Of a DNA stretch of 64,000 nucleotides, positions 48,650-61,000 are shown in pieces. The translations under genes were made by a program, and so were the position numbers. Source of the stretch: Siniperca chuatsi (Eukaryota > Chordata > Actinopteri > Centrarchiformes > Sinipercidae); contig NC_058045.1 of NCBI RefSeq assembly GCF_020085105.1, positions 9,522,333 to 9,586,332 of the forward strand. The letters run 5' to 3'. The notes under the pieces are model-generated. The model did no database searches. It had not been told where the DNA came from and worked only from the letters and a program-made list of their open reading frames with translations. How positions within the stretch are numbered: the stretch's first letter is position 1; every line of letters begins with the position of its first letter.

Positions 48650-51600
48650 CAGCACTTTCTGTAAACAATGTAAAACTCTGCTCCCTAAATCATCAACTAT
48701 GGCTGCAGTATGTTTATGACTTGCCAGTTTCCTGTACATGACAGCTCTATATCACTGAAATGGTGGCTTAAAAGACACACACTCACATATAAGCTCAAAC
48801 CTTGCAAGTAAGTTTGAGATCCGTATGCTTAGTCCATCTTATACCCATTCAATATCTACAACACTTTACATAAGCTGCAACAAAATATATCTTCATCCGC
48901 ATGACTTTGCTTGACTTTTAGGTCTACTCATCAAACTGGTTTTACTGGTTCAGTAAAAACAATATCTGAACCAGTAAATGTAAGCTATATAGCCCAGTGT
49001 CCTGATAATTCTAGGCCTAGAAATAGGTCTGCGATGTAAAAAGATAGGTGTGTTACAATATCCTCACACATAATTCAGCGTTATTGGAGAATGAGCCACT
49101 GTGCCATAAAGAATAAACAGTCCTGTCCTTTGGAACAGTTTAATTCCTTTGTAATGAGAACATCAGGTGTTTATTTTTTTATTCCCTGCAGGCCCAGCCT
49201 CACCCTCTGCACACCTGTTGTATTACACAGTAAAGAAACACTAGTTCTGTTTTGAGCAGAACATTTAGCTAACAGGTATATTCTAAATTGGTACTGAAAG
49301 TAAAGGCATGACTGAGATTATATTGAAAATATACAGTAGATGCATTATTTTCAGTTACAGTATGAGAGGGTTGGAGGCTGGCCCACTCTTCAACCCCCTG
49401 AGGAAAAGATTACAGTTAGAGATAGTTTCGCATTCAGAAATGTATCACACATCACACAGTATGTTAACAGTCTTCTTGACCAAAATGTATTTAGTCAGCA
49501 ATTTACTACTTAGTCAGGCTTGTACTTTCTGTCATTTTGTTCTTTTGAAAGGTGAATGGCCTGGGGACAGAGAACTGGATGTGTGGCCATCATAACCAAA
49601 ACACAAGCTGGGATGTATTTCTGCCTTGCCTACATTGTTATCAGGTTTACCGTAGAGGTGTAATCTGACAGAGAAGACTGGGCAGCTGTAATAATTAGAA
49701 AACTATTGGGCGAGGAGCCCAATGGCAATTCAGTTTACAGCTTTTGGATGTATTACCTGGTATAAATATGAGTGAATGAATGAGTCCGGTTCCTCATGCC
49801 TGTTTTATAGAGGGACAACAACCATGGCACTGATAACGGTGTGGCTGCAGGACACATGCTGTCTCCTAGAAAATACATTTATATTATTCTAGGCTCTATA
49901 AAGGAAATTAAGAGAGACTGATATAGTTACAATTGACTGTGTTCATGTTTTCTACAAACAAAACCAAATAGCATAAAATTAAAAGCTTTGTAAATACTAA
50001 TCAAATGATACAACAATATTAATATAACAGTGTGTTTACTAGGAAATTGAGGTGCCAGAGGGATTATAGGCTGTGGAGTTGGTTAAGATAAGATTTTTAA
50101 TAATAGACATCAATCTTGACAATAATACGAATAAAAAGAAAGAAACAAACAGAATTTCCTACCCACAGATTGGCACTGCTGTATTTAAAAATACACATGG
50201 ATAACTTTTAGGTCCCTTAGTGGCATCTATCCAGGCAAATCACCCAACAATCCCCTTAGGGGGATAAATGGGATGTCATTCACCTGGCCTGAAAAACTAA
50301 AACCAATGCAGTTTAATAAATTGCCATGTTGAGTTTTTGTTGTAGAGAAGTTTTGATTCAACTCTATGGTCTTTTGGTGGCTGTTTGTGGTGCTGTTGAA
50401 TTGTATTGTGTTATACCAAGGGGTGTTTCTAATATTTTGTCCACCCCTTTTATGTCGCTAAGAGTGTGTTAGTTTTAGCTAGGTGTACCTAATAAACTGG
50501 CAAGTGAGTGTATGTGCTTGCTTTATAGTGATCAGTACTTTATTGGAGTAGATAAAAGCCTTTATAGCAATTAAAGCAACACTATATGAAGTGGCAGTCC
50601 AATATGGGAATTTATTTAATTTTAGTATTTGTTTGCTGTGAAATTTGTATTTTCTTTCTCTTTAGCAGTCAAAAATGTCTGTATTTGTGCTTTTTGTTCA
50701 TTTTACCCTCATTTTACAGCTATGATGATGATACAAATGTAACTGGGAATGTCACATTTTTAGATAAGTAAACAAAAGTGAGCATGACTCTACCTCTTCC
50801 AGAAAACATGACCTGTGTCACCCATTGTGACACTGACCATGTAATTAACTTAAGACTAGATGTTTATAATCTCAGTAGTAATACAGGTAATATAAATACT
50901 GAATACCTCCATTAACTTGTCTGTTTGGGTTTCAGTTTAAGTCTTGATTTCACCTGCTTCGCTTTCAGATGGCAGCTGCAACACAATCTGCCTGACAGAA
51001 ATACTGACGACAAAGAATTAGATCAGCTCAGAGGCCTGAGTTCATCTCTGCAGTGTGCCCTGGCCTTTAAAAGTACACCGACTGGGGGACTCAGATGATA
51101 ATGCTGTGTGAAATTGGAAACGAGAAAATAAAATATGTAATAAAAAATTTTAATGATGAGACACTTTCTTCCCCTTTCTCAGTTATATTTAGCATCAGTC
51201 AAAGTCAATCAGTAGCATCAGCTCATCTTAAAACGTGATGAAATCAACTATAAAGAAGCTACCATAAAACAATACAAAACACCTCTAAGTATGTTTACAT
51301 AAAAAACAAACCCAGAAGAAATAAAAAAAGAAAATATTAAAAAAAGTAATGTAACAGCCAACACCAGAGCTCTGTGAAGAGATACTGTTATACATAAACA
51401 ATTTCTTTCCTCGTCGTTTTTAAAGCATTTGTCCAATTATTTAAATCATGCTTTCAGAGAACTAACTAATTTAGATTTGTTGTTTGTTTTTGTACATTTA
51501 AACTATATTTCATCACTTTATATGGTTAAAATGCTCCTCAGCATGCCTAATTAGAGCCAGTTCAACACAGCTCATAATTTCAAAGCATCATCATCGAGTG

Positions 51601-51650
51601 TTTAAATGTTTGTAAAGAAATCAGTCAGGATCATTTTTTTTTCACATAGC
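48650..51650. other. Intergenic region between divergent sqor and atp8b4
   Basis: No exon I can support. At 50341-50510 lies a repeat copy related to that at 31.3 kb, with GCTGTTGAATTGTATTGTGT and ACCTAATAAACTGGCAAGTG. The rest is AT-rich with nothing recognised. Confidence 0.5.
50341..50510 (+). repeat. Dispersed repeat copy (related to 31.3 kb hairpin)
   Basis: Shares GTGGTGCTGTTGAATT with the right arm of the hairpin element at 31.5 kb and the tail CCTAATAAACTG seen near 31.66 kb. Confidence 0.6.
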
Positions 51651-51670
51651 GAGAGAGAGAGATGCGATTG

Positions 51671-51702
51671 CACACACGCACACACACACGCACACACACA
51701 CT
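51671..51702. repeat. (CA)n microsatellite near the atp8b4 promoter
   Basis: Interrupted CA repeat preceded by a short GA run, about 330 bases upstream of the ATP8B4 start codon. Confidence 0.85.
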
Positions 51703-51820
51703 CCGGCATCTCCCCGACGACGATGAAGCTCCAGCCTCGGCTCCATGTCGTCGCTCGCGGTTGGTGATCATCAGTTAGTTGATTTCTGTTTCTCCACACG
51801 TTTCTCTCCGAATAGCGTGA

Positions 51821-52018
51821 TTGTTGATTGTTGCCTGCCTGCTGCACCATTTTAACAACCTCCACCGCCTGCAGTCTTCTTCTTCTTCTTCTTCTTCTTC
51901 TTATTCACCGCAGCTGAACAGGCTTTGCTTCAGTCCATCCATGTCTGGTGATGTGTTTCGCTCAGGAGGAGGTTTATTAGCGTTTACTGCGGACACATTT
52001 GCGGAATGTGGTGCTTGA
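51821..52018 (+). other. Possible upstream ORF in the atp8b4 leader
   Basis: A 65-codon frame opens with ATG at 51821 and stops 11 bases before the proposed main ATG at 52030. It includes a run of nine serines from the TTC repeat. Whether the transcript includes this stretch unspliced is unknown. Confidence 0.35.
51876..51902. repeat. (TTC)n run in the atp8b4 leader
   Basis: About nine TTC/TCT units about 130 bases upstream of the ATG. If transcribed in the leader, it encodes a serine run in an upstream open reading frame. Confidence 0.88.
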
Positions 52019-52029
52019 AAATAAACTGA

Positions 52030-55000
52030 ATGACAGGGTACATGGAGACAACACAAGACTGCGCCTGTGACAAACTTGTGCAAGGTAAGAAACCACCATT
52101 TATACTTTACACTAACACTAAGAAAACCTCACATACACATACTATACATCTTGCTTGGGTTTACACTCCCAGCTTTGTATTGCTCACCTGGGATGTTTTG
52201 TTAAGGAGACACAGTTCACTGGGGATTTACCTGCTGCTGCTTACACCTATAGTTTAATTAATGTTGCTTGTCTGAACAGAAAAAAAGGAAGCAAGACACC
52301 ACTTTGTTTTGTTGCCTCAGATGTAACACCAAGGTTATTGCACACACTGTCCTCCACATTCACTCCCTGCACTGCAATAGGATACTGTCCCAATTCAGAT
52401 CTTTTACTGAAGTAAAAGTAGCAATATAAAAATACACCATTAAACTCCTGCCTTGAATATGTCACTTAAGTATGTAAGTATTATCAGCAAAATGTACTTA
52501 AAAATCAAAATTAAAAGTACTCAAGAAGAAAAATGGCTCTCTGAGTGATGCTATTATATATTACATTATTGGATTATTATTATTGATGTACTCATTTGTA
52601 AGTAGCATTTTATTATTGTAGTTAGTGGATGTGGAGCTAATTTTATCAGTTTTATAGGTGGATATCTTAAACTATAACAATCACATTTTATAGGCTCATC
52701 ATGGAGCATGTTTTGCATGTAAAATATCCATTTGTAAAGTGACTAGTGACTAAAACTGTCACATGACTTTTAGGGAAACCCTTGGGAGGTCCCCAGAGAA
52801 GATGGCATTCTGGAGGAGAAATACTCACATTGGTAAGAATTATTATTATTATTATTAATTTTTAGATCTAAAACAATATAGAGGAGAACAACAGGAAAAC
52901 CTTTTTTGCGTGGAGGGTAACTGGTTGCAGGTTTGAGGTGTGTAAATTGTACAGAAAAGCTAAGTTTGCAGCTTCATCTTTTGTTTGTCTTTCAAAAGCT
53001 GGAGACATACCTTGTTTAAGTATCTTCCTCTCTCTCAGGCAGCTATGCAGTATCTCCACATCCTGTCCTGGTGTAGTACACTGGTTTAGAGAGATAAAAA
53101 TGAATATAGTATAGAGTAGCCCCCCTCTCTCTGGGCATGTGTGTTTTTCTTGTGTGTGGTGTTCATGTGTTTGTCATTTGTAGCACCTGTAATCAGTATC
53201 TGCCTCACACACAGTGAGTGAGGTGACCTTGTGCCTTGCAGGGACAGACTCAGATATTTCCATGTTTTTGAATGGGATTCAAGTGCATTTAAATTCCTTA
53301 ACAATATATATTTTAAACTTGAAGGGAACTTCAAGTACAGTTATTGTGTTGTCATCCTTTTGGGAAGAAACATTTCCTCTAGCTACTGAAACTGATAATC
53401 TAAAAGCTTCCTATACCTATGTTAGACCCAGGAGGAATATGGGCTGAATTATTTCCTGAAGCTTTTGTGAATCATTTCACTGTGATCTCACTGTGATCTG
53501 CCCAGACTTGCAGGCTCATTCAAGAGTCTGCTGAAGTTCCTAGTAGGGAAAAAAAGCTCCTTCAGAAATCAGTCCATTAAAAAACAAAGATAACTTTGTG
53601 CTGTATTAGAAAAACAATATTGCTTTTACACATCTTATAATGAAATGTTTAAGCAGACCAAAACCTTTGAACAACAAAAGCCTTTCTTAATAATTAATTG
53701 TCATGGTAACTGATAGCAGGACGAGGCCAGTCTGTTGTGTGAGAAGGTCTATCCTGTTGCAGCTCTGTGCATGGGTATTATGCTTAATTCAACAATGATT
53801 TAACACACCGTTTGAAAACAACAGATATAGCAGCGTGCTCCTTCAGGCATCGCTCTGTCTTCAAAGTTTAGAGTGTTTTGATGAATGGTTTCATCATCTT
53901 GCAGGTGACTGGTATTTATTGTGTTGTTTGTGAGTGACTATATTTCCTGTCAAGACTGTTTAAAAAGCATGACTGAGCATGTTAATGAACCTTAATGCAT
54001 CACCTTGACGTATGAGCCATGAGATGAATGCTAAGTTGTAATTGCAGATGAAGTCTTCAGTTCTTGGGCGTAAAAGGGGCAAGCTCAGACACAGACAGAG
54101 TCCACATGCCACAGACACTAGCTGTATTATCAAACCCATGAAGTAGATGTTGATATTGTAGATATTGTGAAAGATACTGTGTGAAAGAAAAGAAAAAATC
54201 TGTCTCTTGTGAGTCCCCTCACTTTATGAAAGTGCAGTACAAGATTGCTGGAGTGCCCAGTTAAATAAAATGCAGGAAATGAGGTAATAACCTCAGTCTG
54301 ATGTAACAGGTACCCAAGAGGGAGACATTCAAATTGTAGCAGGCCGAGAGGAATGGGCGAATATACTACTCAAGTCAAGCGCAACCTTGTCTTGTACCAG
54401 GTTAATTGAGAGTCAGTATCACATTGTAAAGGCTCAGTAAAAAGAGGTTGTGGACTTGAGACACGTAAGGGCAAAGGTAAGTTTACTGTATTGTTGTTAA
54501 ATGGTAGGTTTGGCAACAGGTGCTGTAGGCAGTCAGAACAGGCAACCAAAATCAAAAGGGCAAAACAGGCAAGCAAAAAAAGGCAATATCAGGCTGGAAC
54601 AAGAAGACAAAAGACTGGACCGCTACAGCTGGGGGACGGCACAATAGACGATCTGGCAGAAAACAAAAACGGGAGGTGTAAATACTGCGGAGCTGATGAG
54701 GGAATTGGGAGCAGGTGTACAGGTGGGTGTGGAGGTCAGGTGAAAAAGGCGGGAACATACTGAGGGCTACTGCTGGACAGGGAGGGAACAGGGCCAATCC
54801 TTTACTATATAGTGCACTATATTTACTGTCAGACATTTTATTATGAGTGTCCGAATTCTTAGACATTTATGCAATATATAGTGCCCTCAAAAATTTCACA
54901 ATTAAATAAAAAAAGTAGTGTCAATGGCATGTACACTACTTTCTGCTAACAAACCTACAATGCAATACCAAATTTTACAGATGCAAAAATGTCTGTTGTG

Positions 55001-58000
55001 TGTGACTCAACGCCTGTCAGTGATAACGCAAAATGATGACGATTGGTGTGTCCGGAGTCTCAAATTACTGCTCACTATTGAGTGTCTATTATAGAGGGAG
55101 TAGTGAATGAGTGAACGATGGGGTGATTTCGGACACCACCTAGGCCTTTTTTTTACAGGAGACACAATCGGAAAAGCACAGGTGTGCAGCTAAATGGAAT
55201 TTAGATTTTATTATTTACACCTCTGCTTGTCATGTCAGAATCTCTCCCATTAAAAAAGGCCTATGGCAGATTCTGAAATGACAAGAGATATTAGTGACTG
55301 GCAGCATTTCTTATCAAAATGTTATGAATTCACTGTCACCATGACACACATAGATTACAACAAAAACCTCAGTTTCTCAGTACAATCAATAAACTAACAA
55401 ATAGTTGGGGACCTACAATGTTTTCATTGTATGTGGTTTTACCCATTTATTAAAAGGTACTGAAAGAAAAGAAGGAGCTCCATGCCATCTTCCATATGAA
55501 ATTTTTTTCTGTGTTTCTGTTGAGACCTTTTGAGGGCTCTGACTTTGCCTCTTGACAGTATACTTAAGATTTAAAAATTTAACACTGTGAGGTAGAGCAT
55601 CCTTTTAGTGGGATCTCACCTCAAAAAACTAAAACCAAATGAAATGTTTAAATGTGTTTATAGACTGTGCCTGTAAACCTCTTTAGGACTATGTAGAGCA
55701 TAACTGATTGATGATGTCTGACTGTACTGCTATTGTTAACATTTTGTGTTGTGCATTTTTGATGTTGGCACTGTTATGTTTTGTTATGTGTTGTCTATGT
55801 TAAAGAAATGTTTAATAGTGTGATATTAAATGGACAAATAGAGGTCTGGTCTGTTCAGTAATCAGCATATGAGGTTTATATAGAAAAGCGATGGGAGAGA
55901 AAGCTGTGTATCAGCTGTCCCTTTTAAGTTCATGGAGTTGTAGTGGGTGAAGATAACAGCAAGTCACAGAAGTAAGTGAAGAGAGTACACAAGGATGCAA
56001 GGAATTAAGCTTTATCTTACAGTCTATTGAAGAAAATCAATAAATGATTGTAAAAACAGAAAAGAAACAAAGTCTGAAGTATTATATTCATTTTATTTAT
56101 GTGTAATTGTGTTAACTTGTCTCTGTAGAAAAGGAACGCCATGTGAAAGCCAACGCATGGGACTACAATGACAAGTTCTCATATGCGGTAAGTAGACCTC
56201 AAAATGGTTTTGCTTTACTCACAATTGTAGGGTGTATTATTTCAATTCAATTTCTAAATGTTTGTTTCTTCAGGACAATCGCATCAAAACCTCAAAGTAC
56301 AACGTCTTCACCTTCCTGCCCATCAACTTGTTTGAGCAGTTCCAGAGGGTGGCAAATGCTTACTTCTTAGTGCTGTTGATACTGCAGGTAGAAGAAGCTG
56401 GCTTGTTAAGAAACATCTGCTTTTACTCATCGCTTTTATGATTGTAGTTTTTTGTGTGAAACTGAATGAGCTAACCTGCTTTTCTTTTCACATAGTTAAT
56501 TCCAGAAATTTCCTCTCTGTCCTGGTTCACAACCATCGTGCCTTTGGTGTTGGTGCTGGTAATCACGGCTGTCAAGGACGCCACAGATGACTATGTTAGT
56601 TCAAATATTCACTTTTTACAATTCTTCTGAATGTTCCTCTTTTATGTCCCATGATAAAATTGTTACCGCTTTTTTTAATTTCAGTTCCGTCATAAGAGCG
56701 ACCAGCAAGTCAACAACCGCCAGTCTCAGGTTCTCATCAGGGGGAGGTACTTCATCACTTTCCTCTGTCTTTCTCATTTAGGTGCTTTGTTTAACTGCTG
56801 AAAAGCCAAATCACATGCACAGATGATTACATACTGTGTGTTCAAGGCCATTAATGCTGTTTAATTATGAGGTTTTCTTGTTTTTAATTTCCAAGTTTGC
56901 AGAATGAGAAATGGATGAATGTTCGAGTGGGGGATATCATCAAACTAGAGAATAATCAGTTTGTTGCTGTGAGTAAAGTGTGCTTTGTTGTGAAGTATTT
57001 TGTAAATTGGATGCTTTTTTTTTTTTGTTTCATTTTGTTGCAGCTTTTATTAGATTATGTTCAATTCATGTTCACATATAAGAGAAGTTAAGGTTAACAA
57101 TCAAAGGTTTCTTCTGGGTCATTCAGAGGCCACTGAGTACTCTTGCAGGTTCAGTGGTGCAGAGATTGATTATTGCCTTTTCTCATCACTGAGTGTTTCA
57201 TGTTGGTTTTACACACAGGCAGACATCCTCCTTCTCTGTAGTAGCGAGCCCTATGGACTGTGCTATATTGAGACTGCAGAGCTAGATGGGTAAGTGCTGC
57301 ACTGGTTATGTAAAGTAAAACTAAACTGCAATCGAACACATGCGATCATATGTGTGAGGAAGGAAACTGTGATTGTGATGTGAATTATGATTCTTGTAGT
57401 CGATTGTTTTTGCAGAAATTTAAAATGAATGTGACTTTTCTTAACATAAACTGGTTTACTGTTAAATTTCAACATTTCTATGTCTAAAACACATTCGTTT
57501 TTTCCATTTCTCCCCAAAAAGAGAGACGAATCTGAAAGTTCGTCAGGCTTTGACCGTCACCTCAGATTTGAGAGATATTACAAAACTGATGGACTTTGAT
57601 GGTGAGATGATGCTTGACACTGTCCAGAATGATTATTGGTATTTTGCTGTGTGAAGTTTCTGCTGCAGGGATGACTGACGTTGGTAAGACTGCATTTGCT
57701 TTGTTCCTCAGGAGAAGTCATTTGTGAGCCACCAAACAACAAGCTGGATAAATTCACAGGAACTTTATACTGGAAAGACAATAAATACCCTCTGGATAAT
57801 GAAAAAATGCTGCTGCGAGGTTGTGTACTCAGAAACACTGAGTGGTGCTTTGGAATGGTCATCTTCGCTGGTATGATTTTTTATTTTGATGCTTTCATTC
57901 TCCACATCTATTAGCCTTGTCTGTATTTTTTCTTATTTTTTTCTCTGACCAGCTCATAAACCCTCTTGTTGTAAATGTTCTTTCAACACTGATAGTTGTT

Positions 58001-61000
58001 TCCTCATCCCTCCAACAGGGTTGCAAACCAAACTCATGCAGAACTGCGGACGGACTGCATTTAAAAGAACAAGTATTGATAAACTAATGAACACTTTGGT
58101 TTTGTGGGTAAGCTGTTTGTTGCTTTTACATGATAACCAACATAGCACACTTCATCAAATTTTTTTAAAGACATTTTTTTACATTCCAGCAAAAGCTTTG
58201 ATTAATGTTCCTTAAAGGCCCTGCACACCTGCACAGATGTTTTTATTTATTCTGCTCAAAAAAACTGGGTGCTATGCTTGGAGTTATGTGAGATCCTAGG
58301 CAAAGCAAGGCAAGACAAGACAAGACAAGGCTTGTTTTTGTATAGCACATTTCAATAACAAGGCAATTCAAAGTGCTTTACATAAAACATAAACGGCATC
58401 AAGACAAAATGTAAAAGAAACATAAGGCAATATAAAAAGAGTTAAATAGACAAAAAAATAAGTTAAAACAGGAGAATAAAAGTTACAGTGCAGTGTAAGA
58501 TATTAATCAAAAGCCTCAAATTTGATTTAATAAAAGGCAGCAGCAAACAGAAAAGTTTTCAGTCTTGATTTAAAAGAACTGAGAGTTGCAGCAGACCTGC
58601 AGTTTTCTGGGAGTTTGTTCCAGATATGTGGTGCATAAAAACTGAACGCTGCTTCTCCATGTTTCGTTTTGACTCTGGGGACAGAAAGCAGACCTGTCCC
58701 AGACGACCTGAGAGGTCTGGATGGTTCATAACGTAGCAGGAGATCAGAAATGTACTTCAGTGCTTTATCTGAAATTATATGTACCAGTAAGAATGAGGTG
58801 TAAGTTGTAACAAAACTCAAGTGTAGATTGTATTACACCCACATAGTCCTGAGAAGAGGTCTAATCAGACACAATAAGTGAAAACACCTGTGTACTGCGA
58901 GTGTACCAGTGTACGTGTGTAGGAACATTAAATGAAAGATGCTTGAAAACAGAACAAACGTCTCATTTTTATAAAAGATAAACTGATATAATCGACACAT
59001 CTTTCAAAGTGAACATAAACTGATGATCTATATTTCAGATCTTTGCCTTCCTCATCTGTATGGGAGTCATTTTGGCCATTGGAAACACTATTTGGGAGAG
59101 CTGCATTGGCAGAAACTTCCAGGTATTCTTGCCCCGGGAGGCGTTTCAGAGCAGTGCTGTTTTCTCTGGCTTCCTCACCTTCTGGTCCTACATCATCATC
59201 CTCAACACTGTTGTGCCCATCTCACTGTATGTCAGGTAAGGACAAAGATAATGCTATATAACTATTCTGAGAAGAGTTTATATTGTTGCTCTGCCAAGAT
59301 TTAAAAGTTCCTTCACATATTCTTAAAGTAACACTATTTCTTAGCAATAATGTCCCGTTTTTTCAAGCTATGGGCACTCTATGTTTCACTCTGAAAGTAA
59401 TTCTTTTAGTTTTGTAAATGAAATAAAAAGAGATATTGTACAGTAAAATGTATGGTTAAACCTTCCTTCAGTGTGGAAGTTCTGCGGCTCGGTCACAGTT
59501 ACTTCATTAACTGGGACCGGAAGATGTACTACAGTAAGACGGACACTGCGGCAGAAGCTCGCACCACCACCCTGACCGAGGAGCTGGGCCAGGTGGAGTT
59601 CATCTTCTCTGACAAGACAGGCACCCTCACCCAGAACATCATGGTCTTCAGCAAGTGCTCCATTAATGGACAGACGTATGGTATGGAGCTTGAAGATTGG
59701 ATTACCGTTAAATTTAGAAATAAATCACGCAAATATCACAGAATAATTAAACAACTTAATAAAATGGACAGAGAAAACAATATTTAATTCCATTAAAATG
59801 GAATTTCCCATTTTATCAACAGTTTTTAAGTGATAAAGGAGACACCTCCAACGTATCACTGGAAGACCACACTGACTGGTTGATATCCAAATAATGTTTC
59901 CTATATCCTACCAAAGAATACTTGTTGTGAACGACTTTACCTTTAAGCTCTGCCAACCAAACCAAAACCATTGTGTGAGTGTGTTTTATCAGTTTTAGTG
60001 GACTGTTTTATGATAGATAATTCTCTGATGATTAAAATGCTGTTTTAGTGGTTTATTCATCATACCATCAAATTCTATAATTATAATTCTGTGGAAAACA
60101 CTTAATTACTATAATTATGTTTGCCATGAAAATGGTCAGAATTAATGTATTAGATTTAAGGGCAAAACATTTATTATCAGCAGTTTCATTTAAAAAAATG
60201 GTGTTAGTTTGAACTTCCAAACACCGATATTGATCATCTGTATAGAACTAATAACCTGTCACAGTGGCAGAGCCATATTTCTATGTTTCACAAGATATTT
60301 AAGTCATTACCTTTTTTTTTCTTTCAGGTGACGTCTATAATGAATTTGACCAGAAGGTGGAAATTACAGAAGTATGTAAGACTAAACAAGCATGAATTCT
60401 TAACTCTGTAACAATACTAATAATAACATAATAACTACGCTGGTGGTCCGTGTGCCCTCAGAAAACAGCCTGTGTGGACTTTTCCTTCAACCCTCTCTGT
60501 GACAGAAGGTTTAAGTTTTACGATGGCAGCCTGGTTGAAGCCATTAAACTGGAGGATCCTGCAGTGCAGGAGTTCTTCAGACTGCTGGCTTTGTGCCACA
60601 CAGTCATGCCAGAGGAGAAGAGTGAAGGTAAACTGTGCACACGATCCAGTAGTAGCCCCAGTAATAACAGAAATAACTGAATATATTAAAGTGGTTCTGA
60701 TTGATGTTTCTGTTAACATGAAGGACACTTGGTGTACCAGGCCCAGTCGCCTGATGAGGGAGCCCTGGTCACTGCAGCACGAAACTTTGGGTTTGTCTTC
60801 CGGGCCCGAACCCCCGATACCATTACACTGTGTGAGATGGGACGAGCTGTCACCTACCAGCTGCTGGCCATACTGGACTTCAACAACGTGCGCAAGAGAA
60901 TGAGTGTCATTGGTTAGGTCTACACTTATAACAGTAATGCTCCCTTTAGTTTGCAAGTAGTCAACATGACATTATGTGCACATTAATAATGTAGAAAATT

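Noticed and set aside
54491-54763. 90-codon + strand frame with a [14 protein letters not shown]-like segment
   Set aside because: It looks zinc-finger-like but lies in degraded repeat sequence within an ATP8B4 intron. No splice context or family match.
60435-60956. 173-codon - strand open frame
   Set aside because: It is the antisense shadow of ATP8B4 exons 14 and 15.
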